Made by a program: the position numbers and the translations under genes
Notes under the pieces: generated by a model
Seen by the model: the letters and a program-made list of their open reading frames with translations, nothing else
What the model was told of the DNA's origin: nothing
Database searches by the model: none
NCBI GenBank assembly: GCA_015178975.1
Contig: WHVD01000026.1
Location: 186,001 to 250,000, forward strand
Direction of reading: 5' to 3'
Length of the DNA: 64,000 nt
Source of the DNA: Hysterangium stoloniferum
Taxonomy: Eukaryota; Basidiomycota; Agaricomycetes; Hysterangiales; Hysterangiaceae
In this document: positions 10,752-22,059 of the stretch, in pieces
Layout: every line of letters starts with the position of its first letter
Position numbering within the stretch: position 1 is the stretch's first letter

Positions 10752-12850
10752 CTCAGGAATAAAAAATAAACAGAAATCAGCCAGCTGCGGGGGCTCACGT
10801 TCCATGCAGAAAGTATTTTGAGGTGTCCCATAACCTTGTCAGCACTGTCGCATAGCTGAGACTATCACATCATTGGATATACCTAGCCATACAACGGAGT
10901 TGATGGACTGTATCACAGTTAAAAGGTCCCTTCTTGATAGAAGAACAATGTGGTTAGATTTCTGGAGGGATCACCATGAAAGAAAATTGTAGCCATCAGT
11001 GTTCACATCCACGTTGCTGTCAAGGGTCACTTGTACACCATATGCAAGGTCAATCTGGTGCACGAGGCATCTTTGAGTGGACCCCATTTGAGATGAGGAT
11101 ACAGAACCCGTCAGGATGGAAGGACTAAACAACATCAGGGATTTAGGAATTTCTACACCTATTGTGTAGACTCCCTAGATCCATAGTAAGCTTTTATACC
11201 GACTAGTAAATAGGGATCTCACGAAAGTAGTGTGTCTAGCCGAACTAGCTAGCTCTCCTAGATGGCTCTAGACAATATAGACGGCATACTTACTGACCTT
11301 CCCACTTTCCTGATGAAGGGAGGACAAGCGCAAATGCCCAGCAGCACACCACAGTTTCACGACTTGGGTTCGACTTTGAGTTTGTCCCCCTCAATGGCAA
11401 CGACGCGATAGAATTTATGGGATGAAAAGACAATATTACATGTCTGAGCAACAGTGAGCTTTGACACGTCATAGACTCCTTCTATCGCCTAGATTGACGA
11501 ACCTTGTTGGTTATTAATTCACTCCAGTTCTCTGGTACATGATGAGGAGATGGACCGTTTATAAATGGACACAGGGGGTTTCCGAGTCTTGTCAAAGTAT
11601 TGACTTCATTTCTAACTACGTCAAGAGCGCATCTCCAAGTATAATGAATAGAGCGATTTGTTACATGCAAAGAGGAAAATATGGATCCTATCATTTTATT
11701 CATATTCCTCTGTGAACCGTCTGCGTGTCGAGATGGCCAAGTTGACCTTTTGAAACCATAGCGTACATAAACACCACACTGATACCTGAACAATTAAACG
11801 TATTTCAGAGCCAAAGTCATTACCAACTCTCGTTCCATCTCTGTAGAGTAAGATTGTAAAATAAAATTTACGAATGGGGAATAATCAAGAAGATTCCCTA
11901 TTTATTCAGCATTGGTGGAATTTCTGTGTGACTGGGCACATCTGGGGGCATCCCTTTCTCAGACACGTTGTGCAATGAGGTAATAGTATTGGAACAACCA
12001 CTTGCACTTTCTTTCAAGGCTTTAAATCAGGAACTTCTCCGAATAAATGGAACATGGTGGTGCAAAAGTAAGCTACATAAACTGTTAACCCTTGTAACAG
12101 AGGCACATTGTATTGCTGATTTTATCCGGAATTGAACCTTGATCTTGCAGAGATATAATTTTGTCATACGCATAGAACGAATAAAACTAAACTTGTGATA
12201 AGCTATGGCGTTGAACAAGTTCCAGCACGAAAGGGGTCTATGAGGAGGGGTTGAACTGTGGTTTCCATATACTCGTCTTACTAACCGGTCAATCACGCCC
12301 CCAAATGGGCCAAAATTTATTAAATCATATGCTAAATTGAGATGACGTGGTTTTTAATGCGTGATTATAATAGATCAGAGGTGTAGTGTCAGTAAGCATT
12401 AAATTGTAAAATTTGAGATTAGAGGACAAAGCAGTATTCACCATCATGTATTTCAAAGTAAAATGGTTGGTTACAATATAAATTACTCAGGTAGTTTTTT
12501 TTAAAACAGCATTCACGGTGTTGCTTGGGAAATATTCATAATAATAATAAACTTGACATAACTGGTCAAATGAATTTGAATTCATTTTGGGGGTTGCATT
12601 TTTCCTTGTCGATTATGGCACTTATAAGTATGCAGGAATGTAGAAGATACCTCAGTCAATTCCACTATGTCGTGACGACTGAGTTATATTTTGTTATAGT
12701 TGCAACAGGCTGGCAACCAGTCAAAACATCAAGTGCGTCAGAGTTTGCAAGTGTACCCCAGACTGCACTTTGGAGTCCAAATTAATGTCCCCACCAAAAG
12801 CCAGAACCCCCGTCACATCCCACGGTTTAGTTAGAAGTTGCTGCGCAGGT
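10752..12850 (-). repeat. Unknown dispersed repeat, copy A, with decayed minus-strand ORF
   Basis: This is the longest uninterrupted copy of the repeat also seen at 9.3 kb and 15.4 kb. A minus-strand open frame of 103 residues (11,793-11,482) contains HADGSQRNMNKMIGS, SIHYTWRCALDVV and EVNTLTRLGNPLCPFIN. Copy B translates to INHTWRYTL and EVNTLTRFENHFCAFIN at the same place. Amino-acid similarity is preserved across diverged DNA, which suggests a former protein-coding exon. I do not recognise the protein. At 12,421-12,428 this copy holds AGAGGACA, the empty counterpart of the MITE insertion in copy B. Confidence 0.65.
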
Positions 12851-12895
12851 AAAAGAATCTTCCTGAAAAAATGTTTTTGAGCAAAAAACAATAAA

Positions 12896-13126
12896 AGGCC
12901 TGGGTTTCATCTGCAATTGATTTTGGGTCATGAGTGTGCAGCCATGCAAGATGTTGCTTGGTTTTGGTGTTATGCTGTTTGAGATCATGTTTGTGAATGT
13001 GATATTGCAATTGCAATATCACATTCACGCGCAAACACGATCTTAGATGGCATAACACCAAAACCAAGCAACATTTTGCATCGCTGCATACTCATGACTC
13101 AAATTCGACTGAGGTTAAAACCAAGG
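12896..13126. repeat. 230-bp near-perfect palindrome (foldback element)
   Basis: Two arms of about 115 nt meet with no spacer at 13,010/13,011, the centre being GATATTGCAA/TTGCAATATC. The arms differ at scattered positions and by a small insertion in the right arm. The conserved inner block GGTGTTATGC / GCATAACACC is exact. The DNA or an RNA copy could form a long hairpin. No gene lies inside. It is probably a foldback MITE or an inverted duplication; no target duplication was identified. Confidence 0.85.
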
Positions 13127-13314
13127 GGTGGTGTTGTTGCTCTTGGACGTTCTTGCGAGAAGATTCCTTTAGGAGACATGTGTTGTGATGCGCTCCCTTC
13201 TTGTTCGTCCGCCTCCAATCCATGAACATCTTAAAGGGAATTGAGGGTGCCACACCCACTGTGCTCTTTGATGACTCTGAACGACTACTCTGTATGCTTG
13301 CTCTAAGAGGGGGT

Positions 13315-14230
13315 TCAGGGAAAAAATAAATTAAGAGTTGTCAATTGTAACTCACTGCCAATTGCCCTCGTAAAGTTGACACAGACGACCCACATCCAGA
13401 CTGGTTTGCTAGTTCTCCTGCTTCCTGAGACCGCTTTGCAGCAATGGCGCACATCTCCAGGTGAAGGCCCACAAAAGTCATATTCTCTTGAGTTTCCCAT
13501 CGTTCCCGGAAACGTAGCACCTTCCGAAACCCGTATATACTTCAAGGCCACCTCACGACTCAGATGAATCATCGTGGCTTGAAGAAAACTCACCTATCGT
13601 TTGAAGAAGAGTTTAGGTGAGGAGAAGGAGTTTCCACGTAGATGAAAATATATGACCACATGCGGTGCCCATGACAGAATGTCTTATAATAAGATATCGA
13701 GGATCGGGATGCGTTTGGAAACTGGTATAATAGTAGAGGATGAAATCGCAGAGGGTTGTGACCGCGCTGAATAGGGTAGATCGGCCATCCAGAACAAAGA
13801 GTAGCAGCATATTCCTAGTCCACTGAAATGCAAATATGTGATAAAGATAGAGTACGACTGAACTTGTCAGCCAGGCACTAGCATAGAAAGGGTATAACGG
13901 GGGCATGATTCATAGCGATGCTAGTGAAGCAAAACAACAGGAGGCATCATGTTGCTCTCCCCAGCGAGAATCAGAGTCTCTGTATAGCTGTGCTAGCCCT
14001 ATGGCCGCCTGACAAGTCCAGTAGTACTCACTTTCTATCAGGTGTTTGCCTTTTCGGCAGTCAACACAAAGTGGAAATCGAATGGGGTACGTTGGATCAT
14101 ACGGTAGGTTATAAGGGAAACCGACAATATATGAATGAGACATTGACAATAAGGTCATTCAAAAGAATAAACTTGTGGATCCGCAATCACATGGTAGGTC
14201 GATTTCATTTCCTCTAAAGTGTGTTGAGAC
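13315..14230 (-). pseudogene. Possible decayed multi-pass membrane protein gene
   Basis: Minus-strand frames read three successive hydrophobic pieces. The best is 13,906-13,613 (98 residues), with HIFAFQWTRNMLLLFVLDGR, STLFSAVTTLCDFILYYYTS and IIRHSVMGTACGHIFS. The order of hydrophobic helix, basic loop, G-R-S-T...A-V-T..D helix and a final M-G-x-x-x-x-H-I-F-S-S resembles the basidiomycete DUF6534 type of membrane protein, but this is a by-eye impression. Pieces before (14,158-13,910) and after (13,593-13,315) are in other frames with stops between them. It may be a dead gene, or one with introns I could not place. No role can be assigned. Confidence 0.25.
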
Positions 14231-14399
14231 ACTTAGAAAAAGCCAGCGTCTGTTCGCCTTGCAATAAGCGTCAACACGACCTCCATAAGACAATAAGTGC
14301 AGCACCCTTTGCATGGTTACGCGAGAATAACCCAGCCTCACATTCGGCTTGAATTTCGCGTTTTCATTGATTCAAGGTGAAACGGAAATAATACAACCG

Positions 14400-15394
14400 A
14401 TCATTCTACAACTACAATTGGGATGGGACGACATTGTCTCATCATATTAATTCAATTGTTCTTGGCCCAGCCTTTTTCGTATTATAGCGATGCATAATTA
14501 TTGTTCGTGGAAGTGGTAGTGATATCAATGCCACCCGCATACACCTAATGCGGACTTTTTTATGCGCTGTGACCTGCGTGTTGGGATTTATTGGATTCAG
14601 ACCATGGGTCATCGAGCCGCATTGTTCATAGTTTCACGTTATTCCTTAATCACCTTCTATTTAAAGTCTGTATATGGATCAAATTGAACATATAAACACC
14701 AATACAGATCGCAAGCTCAGCATCACACAGTCAATCAGTAAAGAATTGACTAATGGCGCCTCTGTTCCCTTTTTCCCTTTGACATAGTCCTCAGTGTCAA
14801 CCCTCTTTCCATCGATCCAATGTGGCTTATCGACAACCAAAGATGTTGAATATTTTTCGGCAACTTATATTCATGAGTCTGCTCCAGTACATGCTTCTCG
14901 ATTCCGATATCACCACCTGAATCAGGATGTCAACGCCTTTAAGTAAATACTTAGCCTATTTGACAATATACTCTAAATGGTTTTGAACACCCAATGAGCT
15001 TCTGAGCCCTCTCTGTTAAATTTGATGATGAAACACCTTTTTATAGGGGGAGTCCACCAATTATTGCAACTTTTCATATGAAGATGCTAATTGTGGACCA
15101 TGCATTTGGAGGTTAATGTGTGTCAGAACCACTATACACCTCCCAGAGCATCCAACCTATATTGTCAGGAGGTGCTACACTAACTGACACAAGATATTGA
15201 GACACAAGTACTTTTATTACAAGCTTATCAAACCCTTGTATATTGTGTATTGCAATAGAGTCAACTCATACTATTTTTAATACTCTCCTTGCATGATCAT
15301 GAGAGAGCACTGTCATGAAAGAAGTTGTGAGCTGTGTGACCATGCCGTTGGTGTTTGAGAGGAGAGGTGCGGGGTTGCAGATTGCACACTTAGG
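14400..15394. other. Promoter-like stretch with a short coding-like fragment
   Basis: A TATA-like ACATATAAACACC at about 14,687-14,699 is followed 55-60 nt later by ATGGCGCCTCTG at 14,753. That frame stops after nine codons. A nearby frame from about 14,790 reads STLFPSIQCGLSTTKDVEYF and then about 30 more residues before a stop. This looks like a small protein gene broken by a frameshift or an unplaced intron. The rest of the stretch shows nothing recognisable. Confidence 0.25.
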
Positions 15395-17400
15395 TAGGAC
15401 AACCACGCCAATTTCTTCGTTTTAGTTTGGTATCATTCTAGTTCTTTGGTACGTAATCACGAGATAGAGCGTTTATAAATGCACAGAAGTGATTTTCAAA
15501 CCTTGTCAGAGTATTGACTTCTTTTTTAGCGAAGTAAAGAGTGTATCTCCAAGTGTGATTAATAGAGGAGTCCCTTACACACAGAAGAATACACTGGTTT
15601 TATCATTTTATTCGTATCTTCTCCAGAGAGCTCGGCATAAATTTGAATAGTCTGCGTGTTGAAATGACCAAGCTGAGTTTTTGTAACAATAGTACATACT
15701 TATGTAAACGCTACACTAGTACCATGTCTCTGAACAACTGAACACTGGGAGTCTAAGTCACTGCTCCCAATTCTCTTGTCATGTCTATGAAATAGAATTT
15801 ACGAATAAAATAACGAATCCACAGAAAGGGGTGGAGTGGTCAGGAAGCATTACCATTTATTCAGCATCTGTGGAATTTTTGTCTGTTTATTATTACTAGG
15901 TACATATGGGGACATTTCCGACATTTCGTAGAATGAGAGATTAGTATTGGAACAGTCACTTTCCTTCAAGGCTGTAAATTAGAAACCTTTCTGAACAAAT
16001 TGAACATACTTGAAAAGCAACCTATTTTTACTGCTAACCCTTGAAAAGGGGGTAGATTATATGCTATTGGCTGCTTTGTTTATCGCCATTAAGATCCGAC
16101 TCACGCAGAGTTTAATTTATGTCATATGCATAAAATGATGAGAGCTCGAATTAGTAGTAGATTATGATGTTAAACAAGTTTCAACACGAAAGGCGTCTAT
16201 GAGACCGTCACGTCTCTGTTGAGGAACAAAGACACCACATATGCATCATGGTCGACTGTTTCTAGAACCAGGAAAACAACAGTGGCACAAGCACAAAATA
16301 GTGCGATCGGTTGTTATGCATATTTATCTTTGATCCTATGTCTCACCCTCGTGCCACTCACCCTCCATTGTTCGCATCACATGTATAAGCTGTACACCGT
16401 TGCCTCACCTCAGTCCATTGTACTGCTGTCATACAAGACTGAGGTGAGCTAGTTCTTTATTACGTTGCCTATTTCCTTTATTAATGATACGTGTGCTAGA
16501 TATTATATTCTCGGTATATAATAGTAGTCCGTTGTACTGCTGTCATACGAGATACATATTCTAGGGACTATGTTTTAACAGTCTGCGACTCTGGTTTCCA
16601 TACACTTATCGTACTAACAGGCGACAATGACATCCCAATACGCCTAAAATTATGGTAATATCTCCTAAATTTAGATGACATCATTTTAAATGCTTAATTA
16701 TGATGCATCTGAGGTGTGGTGTCTGTAAGTATTAAATTCTGACAATCAATATCAGAGGACTGGTGTTGCCAACAGCTAAGCCGGTCAAATTCAAAAAATT
16801 GAGATAGAGCCCAAAATAAAAATAGCTACAATTCCAAGAATATTTGACAAGATACATAACCCTGAAGACCAGACAGTCGTCTGCCAATGCCAACTGATCC
16901 GGGTAACTGGTGTAGAGATATTGACCGGCTCGCAAAATGGCCAAAATTTGAGCCGTTTTGCAAGCCAGTCAATATCTTTTGAATAACTAAGTGGCTTGCT
17001 TAGTGTTGAAAACCCACAGGATTTCAACGTGATATAGCTTATCAATTATTCTCAGAAGTCAAGTTGTTTATTTGAAGCTCTATCTCAATTTATTAAAATT
17101 AACCGGCTGAGCCATTGGCCAACTACCTGAGAGGACACGGCAATATGTATTGACGATACTGGTCACAAGGTTCCAATATACAGTGTTTATTTTAAATTCT
17201 AAATTCTAAATTTATATTAAACACCATATGTAAAGAATATTATAGTTTTTCTTGCACGTTCAAATGTCAATGCGTCGAAGTCCGAAATGGGTACCACTTT
17301 GGGGTGGGAATTAATTTTCCCCCGAGTTTCTATCGCCGAAAGCCAGGACCCCCCAGTCCCCCAGAATCTGTCACAAAGCTGTGTTCAGATGTTATGTTGG
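15395..17400 (-). repeat. Unknown dispersed repeat, copy B, interrupted by a MITE
   Basis: 15,410-15,640 matches copies A and C. 15,765-16,210 and 16,590-16,760 match 11,815-12,430 of copy A, and 17,150-17,350 matches 12,450-12,810. Shared words include TCAGAGTATTGACTTC, TTTACGAAT and TGAGGTGTGGTGTC (or near variants). The decayed minus-strand exon (EVNTLTR, HTWR) is present but contains stops. The copy is split at 16,762-17,129 by the MITE listed separately. Confidence 0.65.
16762..17129. mobile_element. hAT-like MITE (368 bp) with 8-bp target duplication
   Basis: The outer termini are inverted repeats of about 45 nt: left GTTGCCAACAGCTAAGCCGG, right (complement) GTTGGCCAATGGCTCAGCCG, and both run on into ATTGAGATAGAGC. 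A second inverted pair, AGATATTGACCGGCTCGCAA and its partner, lies inside. AGAGGACT (16,754-16,761) and AGAGGACA (17,130-17,137) flank it, an 8-bp duplication with one later change. An 8-bp duplication and a CAGGTAG-like end suggest the hAT superfamily. There is no coding capacity. The paralogous empty site is at 12,421-12,428. Confidence 0.8.
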
Positions 17401-17738
17401 AAGAAAACAGAAGCACGCTCAACTACCGACATTTGTGACTGACTACTGTTGGGAACACGGAGATACTTGAATATACTAGTTAGGGGCCGGTGAAAGGCAA
17501 TCCGCCCTCAGGGTTGATTTTTGGAATAATTAAAGATCCAGACTGTTGGAATAGTATATATACTAGACAGCTAGATAGCAGAAAGCAATCTAGGATGCAT
17601 GATAAGTATTGTATCTAAGTAAATGTGTAAAGGTAATCTCACCTCAGTGTTTGCATGCAGTAGCGAGGCTAAACAGGCGAGGTGCACTAGCTATAGATAC
17701 TAAGCTTTTAAGGTATTAACATTCTATCTATGATCGTA

Positions 17739-17887
17739 TGTTGCATATTATGGAGAGTAAAACAGGAAGTAACTAAATGGAAAGGTGTATATACATGTTA
17801 TATCATGTGTATCTGCCTAGCTCGGTACTTTAGGTTAGGCTCTGAATATAGCAGGAGTGAGACTATATTGTGCTTGCTAATCCAACA
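17739..17887 (-). repeat. Copia 3' LTR
   Basis: 149 bp, read on the minus strand as TGTTGGATTAGC...ATATGCAACA. It is homologous to 25,104-25,256. It is directly preceded on the minus strand by the purine tract GAGGGGGAG at about 17,888-17,896, the likely polypurine tract. Confidence 0.8.
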
Positions 17888-18169
17888 CTCCCCCTCAAGC
17901 TGTAGATAGTCCTAATTTGGAGGCAAAGTGCTTGGCTTTAGCAGATGGGAGTGCCTTGGTGAGCATGTTGGCAATTATATCATTGGTGGGGCAATAAACC
18001 AGGCAAATAGAGCCATTTTCAACTATCCAGTGAATAAAATGGGAATGTACATCAATGTGTTTGGTACATGCATGATATTGATGATCCTGTGTGAGAGCGA
18101 TAGCTGACTGGTTGTCCGAAAATAGAGTTGTGGGTGCTGTCATGGGTCCAAATAGTTGGCTAAGCAATG
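17888..18169 (-). pseudogene. Copia RNase H, C-terminal segment
   Basis: This 90-residue stretch contains FSDNQSAIALTQDHQYHACT, KHIDVHSHFIHWIVENG and VYCPTNDIIANMLTKALPS, the standard end of the Ty1/copia RNase H with its catalytic Asp in DNQSA. Its upstream half lies beyond the solo LTR at 18,175-18,981; the coding sequence is cut at exactly the duplicated AATGC. It ends just before the polypurine tract. Confidence 0.9.
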
Positions 18170-18174
18170 AATGC

Positions 18175-18981
18175 TGTTAGGATACACACACACAGGGTGG
18201 GTTTCCGGAGAAACCCGCGGGATATCCGGTAGGACTTGGCTTCAGCTTATAGGCTGCACCCTCACTAGATTGTGTTGTCCAATTTCGAACAGGCAGACGG
18301 GGATCCCAGGGAGTCCAGGCGGGGTTCGTGGGTCATAGGTCGTGGGTCGTGAGTTGAGTTGGTTGAGAGAGGTAGATGCGCCGGAGCCTGTGGGCTCTGA
18401 CTAGTGTGAGCGGTCTGATAAGAGTAGGGCTTTAGAGCAGAAAATATATTAGATTACTGGGGGGAATCTAAGCTAATTTTCTGACTGGATTGTATGTACA
18501 ACATCTTCCAGTTTATATAGACCGTGGAGTGAATGACATACCAAATCCAGTAATAACGAAACAAAACTAACAAAACATAAAACGGGAATAGTAAACACCA
18601 AGTTTGGTGTTAGGAACGGGACGGAATGGAGCGGAGTCCAAATCGTGACAAAGCATAACCCATAACGGGAAATGGAGCGGGAGCGGAGTCCTAAATCGTG
18701 ACAGGTCATTTGACTAAAATGGGAACGGGGCTCAATTAGAGCAGTGACGGGATTCTAAGCGGGATCCGGTGACAGATGCGTGGGATGAAGACGGACATAA
18801 ACAGAGATGGAGTCTGGGGGAAGTCCGGTGATGGATATGTGTCATAATGAGGTTGAACGTAACGAGTCTTGATGTAACGGAGTCCGGGTGGGAAATCCTA
18901 TAAACAGACAATTGGTGCTTGTAGTGCGTGGGGGTGTACGGGTTAGTGCCTGGAGTCTGGCGGGATTGTTCGGTTGTAACA
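18175..18981 (-). mobile_element. Solo Gypsy-type LTR 1 (807 bp) inside Copia RNase H
   Basis: On the minus strand it begins TGTTACAACCGAACAATCCC and ends GTGTGTGTATCCTAACA. AATGC flanks it at 18,170-18,174 and 18,982-18,986, a perfect 5-bp duplication. It contains a TATA-like TATATAAACTGG and the shared GCTGAAGCCAAG block. It is about 90% similar by eye to LTRs 2 and 3 at 58.6 and 60.5 kb. It was inserted after the Copia element was already in place. Confidence 0.92.
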
Positions 18982-20590
18982 AATGCAGCCAAAGTACTTC
19001 CTTTGAGGCATGTGTTGCGGCCACATACTTCACTTTCTGTTGTTGACAGGGACACTATTTCTTGGCGCTTTGCACTCCATGACACACCACCGCCATTTAA
19101 CAAGAATGCATACCCAGATATAGCATGGCAATCTTCGGCCATGCTCCCATCAGCATCAGCGTAACTGGTGAGTTTGCCTCCATTTTCATGCTTTCCATAT
19201 GTTAACCACAACTCCTTTGTGCCCTGTAAATAGCGAAAGATCCTCTTTACTGCTTCCCAATGGGAATGGCCTGGGTTGGTTGAAAAATGTGAGACTTGGA
19301 CAGCAAAGGTGATATCTGGGCACATTCCCAAGGAAGCATATGCATATCAATGAGCCAACTGCTTCATGGTATGGGATGTGATGCATGCTGGCAGGTTCAA
19401 GAGTGGTGGAAGGGTTTTGGGATGTGGGCAAGTGAATGTTCGGGTCCATCGGGGTGGAGACGGGTTTGAGGTCCTCGAGATTGTATTGACGCAAGATGGA
19501 GTCAATATACAATCATTGGGATATTTTCAAGGTGCATCTGTCACATTCTCAACTGATTTCGATTCCTAACAACCAGTGTAGTTCACCCAGATCCATGATT
19601 TCAACATGCATGGTGACATCATGTTTGAAGGCCACAATCACATCAAACGAGTCTGAAGCAATTGTACAATCATCAACATGCATGAGCACAATCATCAGTG
19701 TTCCATTTTTCCTACAATAAAATACCACCTGATCAAGGCCACTTCAACTGAATCCGATACTTTCCATGATTTCCACAAGTTTCTGATACCATCAGTGATC
19801 TGATTGCTTCAAACTGTATAAGGTTTTTAAGAGGTGGCATACCTTATTGGAGTTGGAAGTGCTGTAGCCAGGAGGTTGTTTCATGTATATTTGCTCTTTG
19901 CTGGTAAGTTTTCCATTTAGAGATGCACCTTTTACCTCAATTTGATGTAGCTCCAAGTTCAGTTCAGCCGCCATTGCAAGTACAGTGCAGATTGAAGCAA
20001 GTTTGGCCATGGGTGCAAAAGTGTCAAAGCAGTCGACTCCTGGTACCTGTGAGAAACCTCCTGCCACCAATCAAGCTTTATATCTGATGACATTTCCTGC
20101 AGTGTCCTTTTTGGCATGAAAAACCCATTTTGACTCCACAACATTTGCTCCTTCGGGCACATCCACTAATTCCCATGTTCCAGCTTCCTTCAATGTTGCC
20201 AGTTCCTCCAAGATTTCTTTCTCCCATAATGGCCAGTCTGGGCAACATTTGGCTTCACTAAGTGAGTGAGGTTCTATTGCTTCACTGTCACTGACTTCAG
20301 CTGCTAATGCGTATTCATCTAGCGATTCAGTTGTCATCATCCAATTGGTGGTGCCATGGCCTTCAAGGATTTCGGTGGAGGGTTGTGTGGGAGGTATCTG
20401 GATGCTGGGTGTGACTGTGGGTTCAAATGGCCAGTGTGAGCTAACACCGCTGCCATGTAGAATATCTTGGATGTGTTGGCTAGGCTTGTGGTGCCATTTC
20501 TTTTGTGTGGATGTGTCCTGATCACTGATTTCTGATTCATTATTTTCAGGTCTGGTGGTGTTTGGCATTTTTTTGATGGGTGATATCATG
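18982..20590 (-). pseudogene. Copia reverse transcriptase and RNase H, N-terminal parts
   Basis: Read from right to left: a Pro/Ser-rich linker (20,590-20,340); RT start WEKEILEELATLKEAGTWEL and WVFHAKKDTAGNVIRYKA near 20,220-20,071; then FDTFAPMAKLASICTVLAMA, EQIYMKQPPGYS and LKTLYSLKQSDH (20,070-19,792). A poorly readable stretch should hold the catalytic YVDD block. Next comes MYIDSILRQYNLEDLKPVST (19,512 onward), MGMCPDITFAVQVSHFSTNP and the RNase H start TSYADADGSMAEDCHAISGY (19,331-19,040). Frame changes near 20,070, 19,790, 19,330 and 19,040 show loss of function. Confidence 0.88.
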
Positions 20591-20598
20591 GAGGGGTT

Positions 20599-21014
20599 TT
20601 ATGGCTTGGATTTCAGGTCTGGGGGTTGAGTAGATGAGTTAGTCTTCATTTCGACAAGTTCCCATTCCTCCCCCTCGAGATGAGAGGCTGACAATCCAGT
20701 ATTGTCAAAATGTGTGTTGTGTTCAATGGTGACTGTCTGTTTGTCTGGCCAGTAGACACATACACCATTGCTTCTTTCATCCATGCCAATCCATCTCCCC
20801 TCATGCACTCTGCCACCTAGCTTGTCACCACCTTCCACTCGTACCCATACTCGTTCATCCCATTTGTGCACATCCCATAAGTCAGGTTTGTTTCCAAAAG
20901 CTGCTTCATAGGGTGTAGTGCCACTGACAGCCTTTGTAGTGATTCTATTCATCAGCCAAGTGATGTGATGTGCTGCCTTGTCCCATAGGAATTTAGGAGT
21001 TGCTTGCATGCAAC
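20599..21014 (-). pseudogene. Copia integrase, C-terminal segment
   Basis: The stretch reads KFLWDKAAHHITWLMNRITT, KAVSGTTPYEAAFGNKPDL and then a GKE-like C-terminal fold (VWVRVEGGDKLGGRVHEGRW). This is the conserved end of the Copia integrase. The upstream integrase core resumes at 24,425 beyond the Crypton-like insertion; the break lies inside the ALLHAS codons that normally precede PKFLW. Confidence 0.88.
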
Positions 21015-21189
21015 AATGCTGTTATGTATTTTTAGGTTTTTCTGATTTTTATCCAATCTCCCCTAAACAAATTGATAAAAACACGTTTAAATGTACTTAT
21101 TTCTTTGAATTTACAGGATTTGCTCCCGCGGTGCCAGGCAGCAGCGGCATCGAACCGTATGTAAGCGCACTATCCTGACTGTATCCGAG

Positions 21190-21496
21190 ATTAAGATTAA
21201 TTACTATTAACTTACAAGTGTTGTTGTGTTGTGACTTTTATTCAAACAAAGATAGGGTGGATAAATATATACTAGGATTAAACGCAATGCCTGAGTGGTT
21301 TCAAATCTTCAAAAATATAATTTTAATAGGATTAAGATTAACTACTATTACAGTAACTAACCAAGTGTCGTCGTGTTGCGACTTTTATTCAAAGAAAGAT
21401 AGGGTGGATAAATATATATATATGTTTTGATTAACACTACTAAGATCAAATGCAATGCCTGAGCAGCTTCAAGTCTTAAAAATATAATTTTAATAA
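21190..21496. repeat. Tandem duplication of a 140-bp unit in the Crypton-like element
   Basis: Unit 1 (21,190-21,329) and unit 2 (21,330-21,496) both start GATTAAGATTAA(T/C)TACTATT. Both share CGACTTTTATTCAAA-like and GATAGGGTGGATAAATATAT blocks and end in AAATATAATTTTAATA. Unit 2 has about 27 extra nt, mainly a TA run. This may be a subterminal recombinase-binding region or a simple tandem duplication. Confidence 0.8.
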
Positions 21497-22059
21497 TTCC
21501 GGTCCTTTGCTCTTGATTCTGGAGAGCCGTATTTACTGTTGCAGGCCTTGGACAGACCCCTTGCTTTCTGATCGTCGATTATTGCATTAAACAGTATTGA
21601 GAATCCTCTGGAAGCTTGAGGCCAGGCATCCAGAAATGCGGCCTCATTGCCATTAAATCTATGTATGTATCACTTAGATCATACATTTCAACTCCAAAGT
21701 TAAAGTATACCTCACCTCTCGAGAAATTCAAGGGCAACAACCTTGCACTGATAATAGGCTTCCATGTACATTTTCTTATATTTACCCTTCATCCATTCTG
21801 GGTTCCAATCTTTTAATGCAGGTGAGTTCTGGCTTGGATCTCCTTTTACCCAGTGGTCTACTGCCTGTTTCCATCCTGGCGGCACATCCAGATTGTTCTT
21901 TTGACGCTTGATGATTTTAGGGATGTGTAAGTTTATTTTAGGATCACCGGGTGGTCCTGTAGATGTAGAATAAGACGTCTCATTGGTATCCTGGTGTGGT
22001 ATAGTAGATTCAAATTGAAGATGAATTTGGGGAGGTGCTGGATTTGAATTCTGTTCACC

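Noticed and set aside
16762-17129. CRISPR-like or riboswitch interpretation of the nested inverted repeats
   Set aside because: There is a single pair of terminal repeats with a target duplication in a eukaryotic genome; a MITE explains all of it.
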